Shown in pieces: positions 11,731 through 31,819 of a DNA stretch of 64,000 nt. This stretch comes from Triglochin maritima (lineage: Eukaryota; Streptophyta; Magnoliopsida; Alismatales; Juncaginaceae). The stretch is taken from contig OY821784.1 in NCBI GenBank assembly GCA_963682175.1, positions 35,259,621 through 35,323,620 of the forward strand, in the 5' to 3' direction. The position numbers were made by a program, and so were the translations under genes. Each line of letters starts with the position of its first letter. Position 1 is the first letter of the stretch. The notes under the pieces are model-generated. The model was not told where the DNA came from. It saw only the letters and a program-made list of their open reading frames with translations, and ran no database searches.

Positions 11731-14045
11731 GTGCGTACGGAACCCACCGATTTCGTCCCCCTTTTTGGATATCTTCGATTTAGGGCTCCGTTTTAGGTGG
11801 GATGGTGGATTCGACCGCTGGATTGTGTGTGTGTGTGTGTGTGGAAGTGGCGTTGTTTGGTCCTTTGCTGTTAATCTAGGGCTTCGTTTGGATATCTTTG
11901 GTGATTCTACCTTGCCGTTGGATTTTTTGGGGAGATTTCTGTTTTAGGTGTTGATTGAGGCTCCGTTTGCCGTTGGTTGCCAGCATTTTAGATTTCTAGG
12001 TATGCTAATCGATTGGAACACTAGATTTTGTGGAAAAAATGGCCGTTTTGGTATGTTGCTGTTAATATGGGGCTCAGTTTGCCGTTATTGGTCACCATTC
12101 CGGGTATGTCAATCGATTGAACCCTTAGGTTTGTGGGAAAAAATGGCTTTTTTGGCTGCTTATTTTGGTCCTTTTCTGTTAATTTAGGGCTCAGTTTGCT
12201 ATTGTTGGTTACCATTCCAGGTATTCTAATAAATTAAACCACTTATTTTTGTGGAAAATGTGGCCTTTTCAGCCCGGTAATGTTTATGTAGGGCTCGGTT
12301 TGGATATGTTTTGGGGTTCTCCTTTGCTGTTGAATTTCGTCGGTAAAATTTCTGTTTTAGTCATTGTTTTGGTCTGTTGCTGGTGATTTTAGGGTTTGGT
12401 TTTGGATATCTTTGGGGTTTCTTCTTTGGCAGCGTTGTAGGTACGACAATCGTTTGGGCAACTGGATTTTGTCGAAAAGGTAGCTTTTTTGTCCCTTGCT
12501 GTTAACTTAGGGTTTAGTTTGCCGTTATTTGCTACAGTTCCTTCCAATCGATCGAACCTCTAGATTTTTTTAAAAGCGGCTTTTTTGGAGCCTTGCTGCC
12601 TATCCCAGAAAATGGTGATTTCCATCCCCCTTTGGATATCTTTGGTTCTTCTTTGCTGTTGGATTTCGTGGGAGATATTGCTGTTTTAGTCATTTTTTGG
12701 TCCCTTGTTGTTAGTTTAAGGCTTGGTTTGCCGTTATTTGCCACCATTCTAGGTATGCTAATTGATTGCACCACTAGGTTTTATGGAGAAGTGCCCGTTT
12801 GGTGACTTTTTTGGTCTGTTGTTAATCTAGGGCGCCACTTGGATATCTTTGAGGATTCTTCTTTTGCATGCAGATATATTTTACTGCTAGATTTTGTTGA
12901 AAATGTGGCAATATTTGGTGCTTATTTTCGTACCTTGCTGTTGATTTCAGGCTTGGATTGTCGTTTTTGGCCACAGCTTTAGATTTTCATGCGAATAGAT
13001 TGATCCACTGGATTTTGTTTCAAAAGTGGTTTTTTTGGGGCCTCACTGTTAGTGTAGGACTCAGTTTTCCATTATTGGTCACCATTTGGGGTATGCTAAT
13101 CGATTGAACCACTAGATTTTGTGGAAAAAGTGGCATTTTTGGAGCTTTTTGGCTGTTGCTGTTAATTTCGTGCGCCACTTGGATATGTTTGGGATTCTTC
13201 TTTGATTTGGATTTTGTGGGAGAAAATTGCTGTTTTAGTTGTTTTGGTCCGTTGGTGATTTAGGGCCTGGGTTTGGATATCTTTTGGGATTGTTTTTGGC
13301 AGCTCTTTTTTATTTTGATCGGTGTTCTTGGCAGCTGTTAAGGTTTGCTGATACATTTTTGCTACCATGGTAGTATTCTAATCCATCGGAACACTTGATT
13401 TTGTAAAAAATAGCTTTTTTAGTTATTGTCTTGCTATGTTGCTGTTAGTCTAGACTTCGGATTGGATCTGTTGATCGGAGTTCGATTTTTGCAGATCCTT
13501 TGTTACTTTCTAGCTAGTATTTTGGTCCAACCACAGTACCACATGTTTTTACTGATTTTTTTTGGTATTCCTTTTGAAGTTTTGATCGACTGCTGTAAAT
13601 CTAGGTTTGATTCGGTGTTGTAGTGCTCTTACCCTTTTATTCCATCATTTTTGGTTATGTAAATTGATTAAACCACTTTATCATCAAGTTAGGTAGTTTT
13701 CCAGTTTTTCCGGTTTATGTTGATATGTTGCAGATTTGCAGTTATTCTAGGCTTTGGGGTCTTTTTATGGAATTATATTGCTGTGAATGAGTACTGACGG
13801 ACTGCCCAGTGTTTCATTTCTCCCTTTTCATCCTTAATTTCCTCTATCTTTGCCACCATCCTAGATATGTAATTGTTCGCACTGCTTGTTTTTGTAGGAA
13901 ACATGGTCTTTAGGTGTTAACTGTATTTGTTATAATGATTGCAGACTTGCAGTCAATCTTGGTTCGTGGTTGTGCTGTGTTGCTTCAGATCTCTGTGAAG
14001 ATTAGAGTTTTTTTAGTTATTGTTGATTGGAGATTGCTTGTTTAG
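11731..14045 (+). other. 5' UTR leader intron of the DEAD-box gene
   Basis: GT at 11731 pairs with an acceptor ending TTTAG at 14045, three bases before the chosen start codon. The sequence is T-rich throughout, as plant introns are. It lacks long frames and is built largely of the degenerate repeat at 12003-13900. A (TG)n run lies at 11825-11843. Long leader introns often raise expression in plants. That role is inferred here. Confidence 0.6.
12003..13900 (+). repeat. About eleven degenerate repeats in the leader intron
   Basis: The word TATGCTAATCGATTGAACCA, followed by CTAGATTTTGTGG, recurs with changes near 12001, 12103, 12219, 12439, 12545, 12753, 12988, 13091, 13374, 13657 and 13865. 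Neighbouring words (TTGCTGTTAATTTAGGGC, GTTTGGATATCTTTGG, TTTGCCGTTATTGG) recur with it. Spacing is about 100-230 bp, which indicates old tandem amplification. Confidence 0.75.
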
Positions 14046-14047
14046 TT

Positions 14048-22547
<8,500 letters not shown>

Positions 22548-23050
22548 TCCAATACCTAAGGAAATGTAGTACTATGGTGTTTTTTTCTTCTTCTTTTCTT
22601 ACTATATATTTTTGCGGGATCACACTTTCAGCTTTCGAAGGGTAAGATAAGACCCTCACTGGTGAGGTATTCTGTTTTTTTCTCACCATAGGAGGGTTTT
22701 GGGTTTTCCCTGGGAAATGCATATCTTTAGTGAGGGAACTAAAGAGGCAGTTCCTTGGATATCCATTGTGGTATCCGATTTGGTTCTCTTTAGCCTGTCT
22801 CGATTTTTTGGTGCAGTTGGTGGTAGGTTGTAGAATATGTAGTGAGAGTAAGTAGTTGCTCGGCATCTATTGTCTGTTTGATCTCGTCAGCATATTTTCG
22901 GCCTAATTTACCATTAGTAGTAGGAAAGGTAAAGTCTGTAATCGGTTTCCCTCGGAAGTTTGTTGGGGGGTGGTGTTTCCTTATGTTGACCGGATATTGT
23001 GTTTGCTGCAAGGAGGAGATGTTGATATTGGTAATTTTTGTTGTTTGGTG
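22548..23050 (+). other. Probable 3' UTR of the helicase gene
   Basis: T-rich sequence follows the TAA stop. The cleavage site is not identifiable with confidence, so the right limit is approximate. Confidence 0.4.
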
Positions 23051-23922
23051 ACAGTAGTATTAATCAATCAGCTGCATGTTTTCTCAATAGGTTTTGCTTG
23101 GATTTCTTTAGTTGGATGCTTTAGCTATGAGATATCCTCTCTATGCTCTAGGTCAAAGTAGTTGAGAAAAGGTCCGGTAAGTGTTGTTTTTTTTTGAAAT
23201 GATGCTACTACATAGTTTCCTCGACTTCGGTTATCTTTTGAATTATTTAGAGGATGTGATATTATTCATGCTCGTACTTCCAACCTAGATATTAATGTAT
23301 CAGTAATAGCTAATTAGTGTAGTCCGAATCATTTTTTTAATCTTTGTCAGCGTCAATTTCAGCGTTGTTGTGAATGTGGAGCTAGAAGTGTCTCCCCGTG
23401 AAAGACCCATACGACATTGTACAGTGAGTAATGTAAAAATTGTCATCACATGTTGGGTTTGAAGCATTTTCTGATGGTCTAACTCACAAGGGGTGGTATG
23501 CCACAATATTTTCAAGTGTAGTAGGATTTCCTCGAGCCTAAATCCAGTTTCAATCGGATATATCTGCTTATGGTTCAAGGTCAAGAAGATGATTTGTAAG
23601 CCAAAAAATTAATTGGGAAATATTGAATCAGTCAACTTTATTTTGGATGGATAAATCTGAACTAAATCCTAAACTTTAAATCCCAAATTGCAAACCTTAA
23701 ACCCTAAACCTGGCTGATATATTTTTGTATGACTAAGTTCAAAAAGATAATTTGCAAATCAAAAACATTTTTGGTGATGTCTATAGATATCCCACTGTCG
23801 CACGAGGTCAAAATGGTGACAATAAGGAGAATAACACAATTGCAAGTGAGTGGAGAATAACACAATAAGGAAGTTATAAATGCTATTTGTTGTGAATTTA
23901 CCTGACTTGTTCAATTTCCAAG
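23051..23922. other. Intergenic stretch
   Basis: No gene was seen. A short degenerate telomere-like run (AAACCTTAAACCCTAAACC) lies at about 23690-23710. It is too short to be an interstitial telomere array. Confidence 0.5.
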
Positions 23923-23930
23923 ATCAGGTA

Positions 23931-24572
23931 TAGGGCTGTCAATTTTACACGAAACACGATAACACGACACGAAAACGACACGAAGTTAGCGGATATGGAT
24001 TGAGAATTTGAACACGATTAATAAATGGGTTGGATACGGCAACACGATTATTAAATGGGTTGGATATGGATTTCTGCTGCAAAAACGATTAACACGATTA
24101 AGACACGATAAAACACGATAAGTAATTGGGTAATTAGGCATACGATTACGAATACGACACGATTAATACACGACTAATACCGACAAATCTATAAGTAATA
24201 TATAAGTTATAAATTATAATAAACAAATTCTAATAACTGAATGTCATATTTATAATTTTACCAATTATATATATAATTGCTTTGAAACTTTGAAGTTTGA
24301 ACTCTGAACTCTGAACGAGTGGATAATTGTGTGTTAAACGTGTGTTAAATGGTGTAAACGGTAGCAGTGTTAAACGTGTACAGGAAGTAACCCGTTTAAT
24401 AATCGGGTATAAACGGGTTGGATATGGCAACACGATTATAAATGGGTTGGATACGGCAGAAATTTAGCAACACGATTATTAAATGGGTCGGATACGGCGC
24501 AACACCTAGAGCTTATATATAGGAGTTGACACGACACGATTAGCACACGACACGACACGATTGACAGCCCTA
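23931..24572. mobile_element. hAT MITE rich in ACACGA words
   Basis: Termini are TAGGGCTGTCAA and TTGACAGCCCTA. Perfect 8-bp duplications ATCAGGTA lie at 23923-23930 and 24573-24580. Both ends are filled with ACACGA, CACGATTA and AAATGGGTTGGATA words. No coding capacity was seen. Confidence 0.92.
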
Positions 24573-24580
24573 ATCAGGTA

Positions 24581-25003
24581 TCTTTGGTCACTGAAAGTGA
24601 GAATCCTGTCTATGCTTAATATAAGCGTAATTGAGTGAACGAGTAAAGTGGGCCTCGACGTAACGAGTCATGCCCAAACAAGCTTTGCACTGTTAAGACG
24701 GCAACCCGCCACAAGCGAGGCAAGGCCTAGATGTTTGCATAGTGCAAAGATCATTCCATTCATCGGATAATATTTTGTCATATACCCATGGTCAAATGAT
24801 TCAAATAAGACCAAAGTGAGGGCTCCATTGCCCATTGGGATTCTATTTAATCTACAGACAAATGAGACCCGGTTGCCTGGTCTCTTAAATTAAGGGAGAT
24901 TTTGTTTGTCTTTGTTGGGAATAATTAATGATATTTTAGGTTTTAATAATATCCTGGTAAAGGCCAGGTTGACCCGATAATTAATGATATTTGTCATGAC
25001 AAA
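24581..25003. other. Intergenic stretch
   Basis: No gene, RNA or element boundary was recognised between the hAT MITE and the CACTA element. Confidence 0.45.
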
Positions 25004-25006
25004 TAT

Positions 25007-26084
25007 CACTATGACAATACAGGGTTTCACCAACGGTACTTATTCGTCGGTGCATGTCAACGTCCTTCGGTGTAGATCAAGACAAACAAATATCTTGCTG
25101 TCGGTCTTACATGCGTCGGTGTTTCTCTACTCCGTCGGTGTTATTTTTGATGCGAAAGTTTCCGTCAAAATATTTTACCTACTTTCGTCGCATTGAACAC
25201 CACTGACGAATGAACACTGACAAATAGACTTGTCAGTGTCTGTTACACCGACTGATGTTCACATACACCGACATATATGTACTGTTGGCGATATATATTG
25301 GTACGTTTCACCAACAGATATGTACCGTCGGTGTACGTCTACTAACAAACGTCAGATATTTCTCCAACGGATACGTCCGTCGGTGTATGCCTATCAACAA
25401 ACGTCAGAACCTACACTGACAGATTCCTGTTGGTGACGTGGTGGTAGCGGCGCGACGACGAGCGGCAACGATATGGTGGCAATTAGGGTTTTGGCGATTA
25501 GGGCAGGGAGTGGTGTTGTATTGAAGAAAAATGAAGAGAAAGCTCGTGTGAGGCTACTGATGTAAAGATACACGTATAGAGAGTGTACGTCGGTGTTTCG
25601 TGAGATATCCGTCGGTGGTATCTGTATTAATGGTCAGACGGTCCTATTCGTCGGTGTTCGATAACCTATCCGTCGGTGACGTTAAATGTAATAAGTTCGT
25701 AACGGTAGTTTTTCGAAATATATACTCCAACAGAAAATATCCATCAGTGACATTTTTGAAAAACAAAGCACCGACGGATAGTTCGGTCGTAGTCTGGAAA
25801 CTCAACCGTTGGTGTCGTTTTCTGCGGGACAAATTTCATTTTATTGCAGATTGTTTCATCGAATATATACATCGACGATACTGATCTGTCAGTGTATATT
25901 TTTAGTCTGACAAATACAACAAAATATTAGTCGATAGACTATATTTGTCAGTGTTAGTAAACACATTAGTCAGTGTACGTTTGCACCGACGGAAAAAGCT
26001 ATCCATCAACGTACAATTACCTGCATCGACAAATGTGTCATCGACGGATAAAAATCCTCAAGTGTCGCATGTTTTTTGGTAGTG
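25007..26084. mobile_element. CACTA (En/Spm) non-autonomous element
   Basis: The left end is CACTATGACA and the right end is GGTAGTG. TAT duplications flank both (25004-25006 and 26085-26087), the usual 3-bp CACTA duplication. Subterminal regions hold many CCGTCGGTG and CACCGACG words in both directions, typical of TNPA-type binding repeats. Open frames are interrupted by these repeats and encode no transposase. Confidence 0.82.
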
Positions 26085-26345
26085 TATCTAGGACGTTTTA
26101 GTTCCTGCCACATATGACAGATGGATTCTTAAATATTTGAATAAGAGTTTTCCCTTTTGACACCCCAAAATTAACTTGTAATCATAATTTCCTGTTTCGG
26201 CACCAAAGTGTCACTCAGGCGTGACTTCTTGAAAAGATGACATGTAAAAATTTAAGGAAAAGGCAAGATTAATGCAGAACCGATAATTCTATGAAATGAC
26301 GTTGTGCCGTCAATCTGCAAGCCTCGCTTTATAGACTATCCCGAT

Positions 26346-26484
26346 CTAAAGGGAAGCTAAAACGACAGTGCCAACCATCAACGCAATCACAATGCCTGCA
26401 ACCATGCCTGTGCTGAGACCTGACTTGACACCGCATTGCTTCAATGGAGCACCAGTGCACCACATGGAGCAGCATTGCATTGCC
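26346..26484 (-). pseudogene. Possible orphan terminal exon with a membrane helix
   Basis: An acceptor-like TTTCCAG at about 26485-26491 on the minus strand is followed by an open stretch. It encodes CCSMWCTGAPLKQCG, then a hydrophobic segment (GMVAGIVIALMVGTVVLASL), then a stop. The block is GC-richer than its surroundings. No upstream exon was found before the duplication at 26571. The family is not recognised, and chance is a real alternative. Confidence 0.25.
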
Positions 26485-26570
26485 CTGGAAATATCACATA
26501 TGAACTGTAAATTTGGTTCACTTCATGATAATCGAGAACATATCATAAATATTCAAACAAAAACTCCTTG

Positions 26571-26638
26571 TGTCACTGCATAAGCTTAATGCAACAGTAC
26601 CGCGTGTCACTGCATAAGCTTAATGCAACAGTACCGCG
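26571..26638. repeat. Perfect 34-bp tandem duplication
   Basis: Units at 26571-26604 and 26605-26638 begin TGTCACTGCATAAGC and end CAGTACCGCG. The copies are identical, which indicates a recent event. Confidence 0.95.
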
Positions 26639-26660
26639 TAAGACCGAAATTGATCACTGT

Positions 26661-27387
26661 GGTATGACATTTGTATTAAATCCTATGACACTTAAACCGT
26701 CACAACCAATTCACGTTACTACCATTTTTTATCATGTCTAAATCAAATCCCTCAACCATCAGATCATCTCATGTATAAGTCCTATGACACTCCATAACTA
26801 TTTGTATTACTGTCACTGAAAAATTATACAAATTTCATTGATATCATACTTTTTTGTGCATGTCACTCCCGTTACTTTTTTTCCGTTAACAACGTTAATT
26901 AATATATTTTAATAATAATATTTACAAATTCTAACTTATATAATCTAAAAACTTACTAATCTAAATATATTATTTTTATAATTTTCACAACAAAACACTT
27001 AAATTCCAAAAATCAAGGATTTTAATTTTCACAGCAGAAGAAAACCCAAAACACTTGTATTACCACCGCTTGTACTCGTGAAAAATTAAAAACTTTGATT
27101 TTTTTTTAAATTTAAGTGTTTGATTGTGAAGATCGTAAAAATGACATATTTGGATTATTAAATTATTAAATTGTATAATGTGGAATTTGTAAATATTACT
27201 ATTAAAATATACATTTTAATGTTGTTGACAGAACAGAAAAAGACGTTAACAGAAAAAGTAACGGAGTGACATGCGTGAAAAAAGTAATGACATCAATATA
27301 ATTTGTGTAGTTTTTCAGTGGTAGTAATACAAATAACTATTGAGTGATGACATAAACAAAAATATAATATTTTAAAATGACATACTA
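26661..27387. mobile_element. Foldback-like element with arms of about 300 bp
   Basis: Left-arm words (TATTTGTATTACT, CATGTCACTCCCGTTAC, GTTAACAACGTTAA) recur inverted in the right arm (AGTAATACAAATA, GTAACGGAGTGACATG, AGACGTTAAC). The arms are AT-rich and imperfect. No target duplication could be fixed, so it is a foldback or MULE-derived MITE. Confidence 0.6.
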
Positions 27388-29399
27388 GCAAAAAAAAAAC
27401 TTATTAATTCTTGTAGCCTCTATCCGCATCTCCGGTAAGACGGTTGTTTTGAGTACAATTTCTTTTGTGTCGTGACATTGGTTTTTTAAATGGTTAAGAA
27501 GAGATAGAATGGAATAGGAGTATAGCTAATATGAGGTTGGAGTCTGGAATTAATGTGCGTTGTATAATTTATTAATTATTGTTGTTGCTCACCAGACATG
27601 AAAAAATTAAGGCCATTTTGTGTTCTAATTGGCGAGTGTAATAAGAAATTTGAATTCTAGTATAACAGGCGAGTCCAATAAGAAAATTAGAATTACGGGT
27701 GTAAATTTAAAATTAGACTCGAAATTTGTTTAATTTCGTCTTGTGAAAAATACTGACTGGAGCTCTACTCAGAAACTAAAAGAGCTAAGCCGTGATCCCA
27801 AATTTAGACTTGACTAAAGAATTGAATTTGTTCCGGCTCAACTCTAAACGTGGTGGGTTGTTTAGATGTGATGTCGGCCCCTTAAGAGTTGTTGTTTTTC
27901 TTAAAATTACGGTTTTACCCTTCTTAATTACGAAATGTCATTACGAAAATATATAGAGGCGAGCATCCGTTTTCGTCCAAAATCGAATTTTTTAAAATAA
28001 AAACCGAACCATACTGGTTGGATCCGGTCCGTTCGGATCCAAAAAACCCAATTAAAGGACTAAAAGATTCTCGATTGTTTCCTTGAAAAAAGAGTAAAAA
28101 AGAATAATTCTTTTCAAGTTAATTTTTTTGAACAGTGGTATGACCACAAACTCGGCCTGATTACCTCTAATGATATATAAGAAGGGCAACACAAGTTCCC
28201 AAAGAACACCTTTAGGTAGTTAACTGACACGAGATATGCTCCTGTGGGGAAGGTTATAATTCGATCTCTTGGTGTGACAAATTCCCAAGTCTTCACATTT
28301 GCAAGAAAAACTCCCAAATCTTTTGTGGATAATTTGCCCTGCAAAAGAAGTTAAGAAGGTAAACAAAGGAAATTACTATAGATATGGATGAATATACATA
28401 CAGAGAGAAGCTGAGTTGGGTCTTTTGTCGCAAAGAGACGGCACTTGCTCAAACCAATAACCAAAATTCATTTATGATTAGCAAGTGCCATCTCCCCTGC
28501 GACAGTAGACCTCAACATCGATATAGATTGGAATGGTTTCTCTCTTCTCAACATCTCTTGTATTTATAGATTAAATGATCACAAGCCTACACTTGAAACC
28601 AATGGTGTAGATCAGATTCCTTTAAGTTTGACTTGGCTACCATTATATGTTAGTCACCAACATCACATCAAAGAATGGTAGAATGAGTTGGAAAATAAGG
28701 ACAAATAACCATTACGTATGTTGAATTGTTGATGATGATTAGAAGCAGCCGGGTAGGAACATAACAAGCATAGTGTGGAATAATGTTGATGATTGAGACA
28801 ATTGTGGACCACATCACATGGTTTATTTAGTCTTGAAGAACAATAGTGTCTAAACATGTTGAAGACCACATTTTCTTGGTTGTTTGATAACAGGTTTCGG
28901 TGGGAGAGTTGGACCTGGTCAAGTTCCGGAATTTGCCAAACCAAGTTTTATAAATGATTTCGTTTATTCAAACAAGAAACTTATAGTTGGCGACGAAATA
29001 TTTTGGTATTATGAAACTCTACTTTTGAGAAGTTGATGGTAGGAGCTTCTGTTATTGTTTATGAGTCTGGTACAAACTTAGGTTTTATATAGATTCCGAC
29101 ATACCTAGTATTTAAGAATCAAAATTAAATCCAAAACTGGTGGACCTTCAATCGAAAGTGCTTGACTGCTCCTATCTATCCTATTAATTGTAGCCTCCTA
29201 CATCTTCATGCAAGACACCTAGAAAAGAGGTGCGGGTGTGAGATCCTAATCCTAATTGTGCCTTAATGATGTTTAGGTGGTGATTAGGGGGAGATGGAGA
29301 TGGACGGCTGTGATTGAAAGTTGATGGATGAAGGGTGGGGATGGATGAGATTTGGATGGATGGTGAGGATGGAGTTGGGGTGAGATATTTATTTGGTGT
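27388..29399. other. Intergenic stretch
   Basis: No supported gene. Short frames near 28114-28944 have no recognisable motifs. A GGATCCGGTCCGTTCGGATCC word near 28020 may be a degraded hAT-MITE remnant. Confidence 0.4.
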
Positions 29400-29849
29400 T
29401 TTTCTCTCTCTCACCTTACTCTCTCACTCACGTCTCTCTCTCCTAGTTTTGAGCTCCGACGAGTTTTGTGATCTCCGGCAAAGTGAGGAGCGGCGAAGGT
29501 GGTAGTTGGAGGTGAGTTGGTGGTTTTGCTAGCCGTCCCTTTTGCCTTGATTCTCTCTCTCAACCTCACTCGTGTGTTGTGGTCGTGGTTGGGTGGTGGA
29601 GGTTGACGAAGGTGGAATCACGAGTGTTGATCGTCAAGGAGGTGTTGATCGTGGTTTGGTCGCGAGGATCGTCGACGGATCGTGATTTTGGGAGGCGTGC
29701 TCGTGGAGGCGTCGTCGGAGTTCTTCAAAGGTTTCTTCAAACCTTCCGGTATGTCAACTCGCTCACTTAAGTATCGTGAGTATTTGGAAGTCGACGGTAG
29801 GCCTTCCGGCTCGTCGCAAGTAAACGTGCAGCGGATTTTACTGCCTGAT

Positions 29850-30529
29850 CGGTCGACCGGTTGGTGCAAACGGTCGACCGTTAGTATTGAGATTTCGGGT
29901 TCTGCCTCACATCGGTCAAACGATGCCCTTGGGGCGGTCGATTGATCGTGCACAGGAGGCAAGCCTGTTGGTTTTCGGTCGAACGGGGCCCCTTCGCCGT
30001 TCGACCGTGTGCACTGTCATAGGTCGGTCGGGGGAATTGACCATCCAAACGGTCGATCGCTCGCTGACTTCGTCCGACCGTGACTTAAGTTGGAATAGTG
30101 GTCGGTACGACCGAAGGTGGTTTCGGTCGACCGGACTTGATGAGGAGCGTGGGGGAATGCTCTGGACGAATTCGGTCGACCGAGAGTGCTCGGGCGCTCG
30201 ACCGGATTTGTGGTGAGAGTTGGGGGAATTCCCTGGTGGAATTCGGTCGACCGAGAGTGCTCGGGGGTTCGACCGGATTCGTTGTGGAGATCGTGGGATT
30301 TGTCCCCGGTGACTTTCGATCGAACGGGGCCCTTTTGCCGTTCGACCGATTGGTCGTTTTGTTCATTGAACCTGGGAGTTGACCATCTAAACGGTCGACC
30401 GTCCCTTGATTTGGGTTCGGCCGAACGAGTACTGCTGGTGGGAATCGGTCGACCGAGGGAGTGCTGGTCGAGGCGATTGCCCTGTGTTTTTGTGATTCGG
30501 TCGACCAGGACTTTTGGTTCGGTCGACCG
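29850..30529 (-). promoter_or_regulatory. Paired-palindrome array, LTR B1
   Basis: Exact CGGTCGACCG sites begin at 29850, 29871, 30124, 30173, 30244, 30392, 30446 and 30520, with many one- or two-base variants. Pairs start exactly 22 bp apart at 29976/29998, 30173/30195, 30244/30266, 30317/30339 and 30498/30520. Two pairs are 21 bp apart (29850/29871 and 30103/30124). Two pairs enclose a GGGGCCC spacer between CGAACG and CGTTCG half-sites. On the sense strand the array lies upstream of the unresolved LTR end, where core promoter sequence would be expected. Confidence 0.85.
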
Positions 30530-30637
30530 TTTGTGTCAAGTTTTGCACTATGGAGGTGCGGTTGTTGTGGTCGTCCGTGTGGGGTGAGTTGTGGTGCCGA
30601 GGTTCTTTCGACGAGTGTGCTAGGGTGCACGAGTGTT

Positions 30638-31125
30638 GCGGTGGTTGGGTGAAAAAGCTATGGAGCCCCGTAAATGTGTGAGAGGTTGGGATGGCTGAAA
30701 AAGGCCTAGAGCCCAGAATTGTGGCGTTGCGGTGGTTGGGTGAAAAAGCCGTGGAGCCCCGTAACTGTGCTAGAGCTGCGGTTGGTTGAAAGAGACCTGG
30801 AGCCCAGCTAGTCTGTACGGGGTTGGTTGAAAAAGACCTGGAGCTCCGTAGTGCATTCAGGTTGGCTGAAAAAGGCCTGGATCCTGAGCAGGGACCGCAT
30901 GTTAAGGGTTGGTTGAAAAAGACCTGGAGCCCTTGGACGTTTGGGTTGGTTGAAAAAGACCTGGAGCCCTTGGTCGTGTCGTGGTAGCTGCGGTTGGCTG
31001 AAAAAGGCCTGGAGCCCAGCTTGGCCACGATTGTGTGCTGCGGTGGTTGGGTGAAAAAACCCTGGAGCCCCGTGACGGTGGTGTGTGTTGTGGTTGGGTG
31101 AAAGAGCCCTGTAGCCCAGCCTGTT
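30638..31125 (-). repeat. Minisatellite, about 11 units of about 45 bp
   Basis: The core GGTTGGTTGAAAAAGACCTG followed by GAGCCC recurs near 30641, 30690, 30733, 30781, 30823, 30863, 30908, 30945, 30992, 31043 and 31091. The 213-codon minus-strand frame through it, with repeated GSRPFSAN peptides, is a product of the repeat. Confidence 0.9.
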
Positions 31126-31200
31126 TGTGATGCTTTCTTGTTAGTAGAATTGCATGCTAGGGTGTTTTCATGTCATGCATTGTAGAGTTTAGCATACGAG

Positions 31201-31216
31201 GTTTCCTTATGGAAAC
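31201..31216 (-). other. Conserved LTR hairpin, GTTTCC/GGAAAC
   Basis: GTTTCC-TTAT-GGAAAC lies next to GCATACGAG. On the sense strand this corresponds to the same block in the LTRs at 3699, 32255 and 61683. Confidence 0.6.
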
Positions 31217-31579
31217 TAAGACATTGTTGCACGTTTACTTTTCAGGCAGTGACCGACGATAGGTGGTGGTGACCGAGGAGAGGAGCACCGCTACCGGATC
31301 CAGCTTTCTCTCAGTTGAGGTCGGGTGATTACTGTATTCGTTGTATAGCCTTTTGATGTAATCACAACTTTTGAAACTCTGATGTACATATATATATGAT
31401 ATATGTTGGTGCACCTGTTTCCCTTATTTGAGTAATATCCTCTGTTGATTGTGTGTTATTTACAATTTTAAATTCTTCCGCTGTTTGAAGATGTTACAGT
31501 GGGTGATCGACTTCGGTGTCATATTTCGGCTGTAATATTTTGGATCGAGGGACAGAGGAGTGGTTAGTGTGCATTCTTC

Positions 31580-31819
31580 TTTAGGCAATGTGGTTCAAAG
31601 CAAATAGGTCTCTGAACGTACTATTTGGAATCCCATGCCATGTTTGTTGCGACAGCGATGGCGTTGCACAACTACATCCCGAGCAAAATGAGGATGATAT
31701 TCTTGAAGAGTTTGGAAATAAGAGACTTCCTACCCAATTATAATTGTAGAACTTCACTATGTCGACGTTGTTGTGATGAACGACTCAATGATGTTGTAGC
31801 TGCTTCTCGTGTACTCTAG
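31580..31819 (+). pseudogene. Possible Harbinger transposase C-terminal remnant
   Basis: The frame includes MFVATAMALHNYI, reminiscent of the conserved ALHNFI block near the end of PIF/Harbinger transposases, and then DFLPNYN. It sits between two LTR insertions at 31498 and 31964. Only about 60 codons are readable and no DDE residues are visible, so the call is weak. Confidence 0.35.

Larger units (their letters stand above)
29400..31498 (-). mobile_element. Tekay-like LTR with a palindrome array (copy B1)
   Basis: Read on the minus strand it begins TGTAACATCTTC at 31498, the Tekay-type LTR start. It shares the hairpin block with the LTRs at 3328, 31964 and 60060. It contains the minisatellite at 30638-31125 and the palindrome array at 29850-30529. 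The end near 29400 is not resolved, since no match to the expected GTGGG duplication was found. No internal coding region was seen, so it is a solo or truncated LTR. Confidence 0.65.

Noticed and set aside
14027..14047. Upstream in-frame ATG giving MEIACLV before the helicase start
   Set aside because: It precedes a good TTTAG acceptor and does not fit the family N-terminus. It probably lies in the leader intron.
23690..23711. Telomere-like CCCTAAA repeats
   Set aside because: Only about three degenerate units, so not an interstitial telomere array.
30085..30630. 181-codon minus-strand open frame
   Set aside because: It runs through the palindrome array, where CGGTCGACCG yields VDR/GRP-type peptides on both strands.
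30387..31028. 213-codon minus-strand open frame with repeated GSRPFSAN peptides
   Set aside because: It follows the 45-bp minisatellite and the palindrome array of an LTR. The peptide repeats mirror the DNA repeats.
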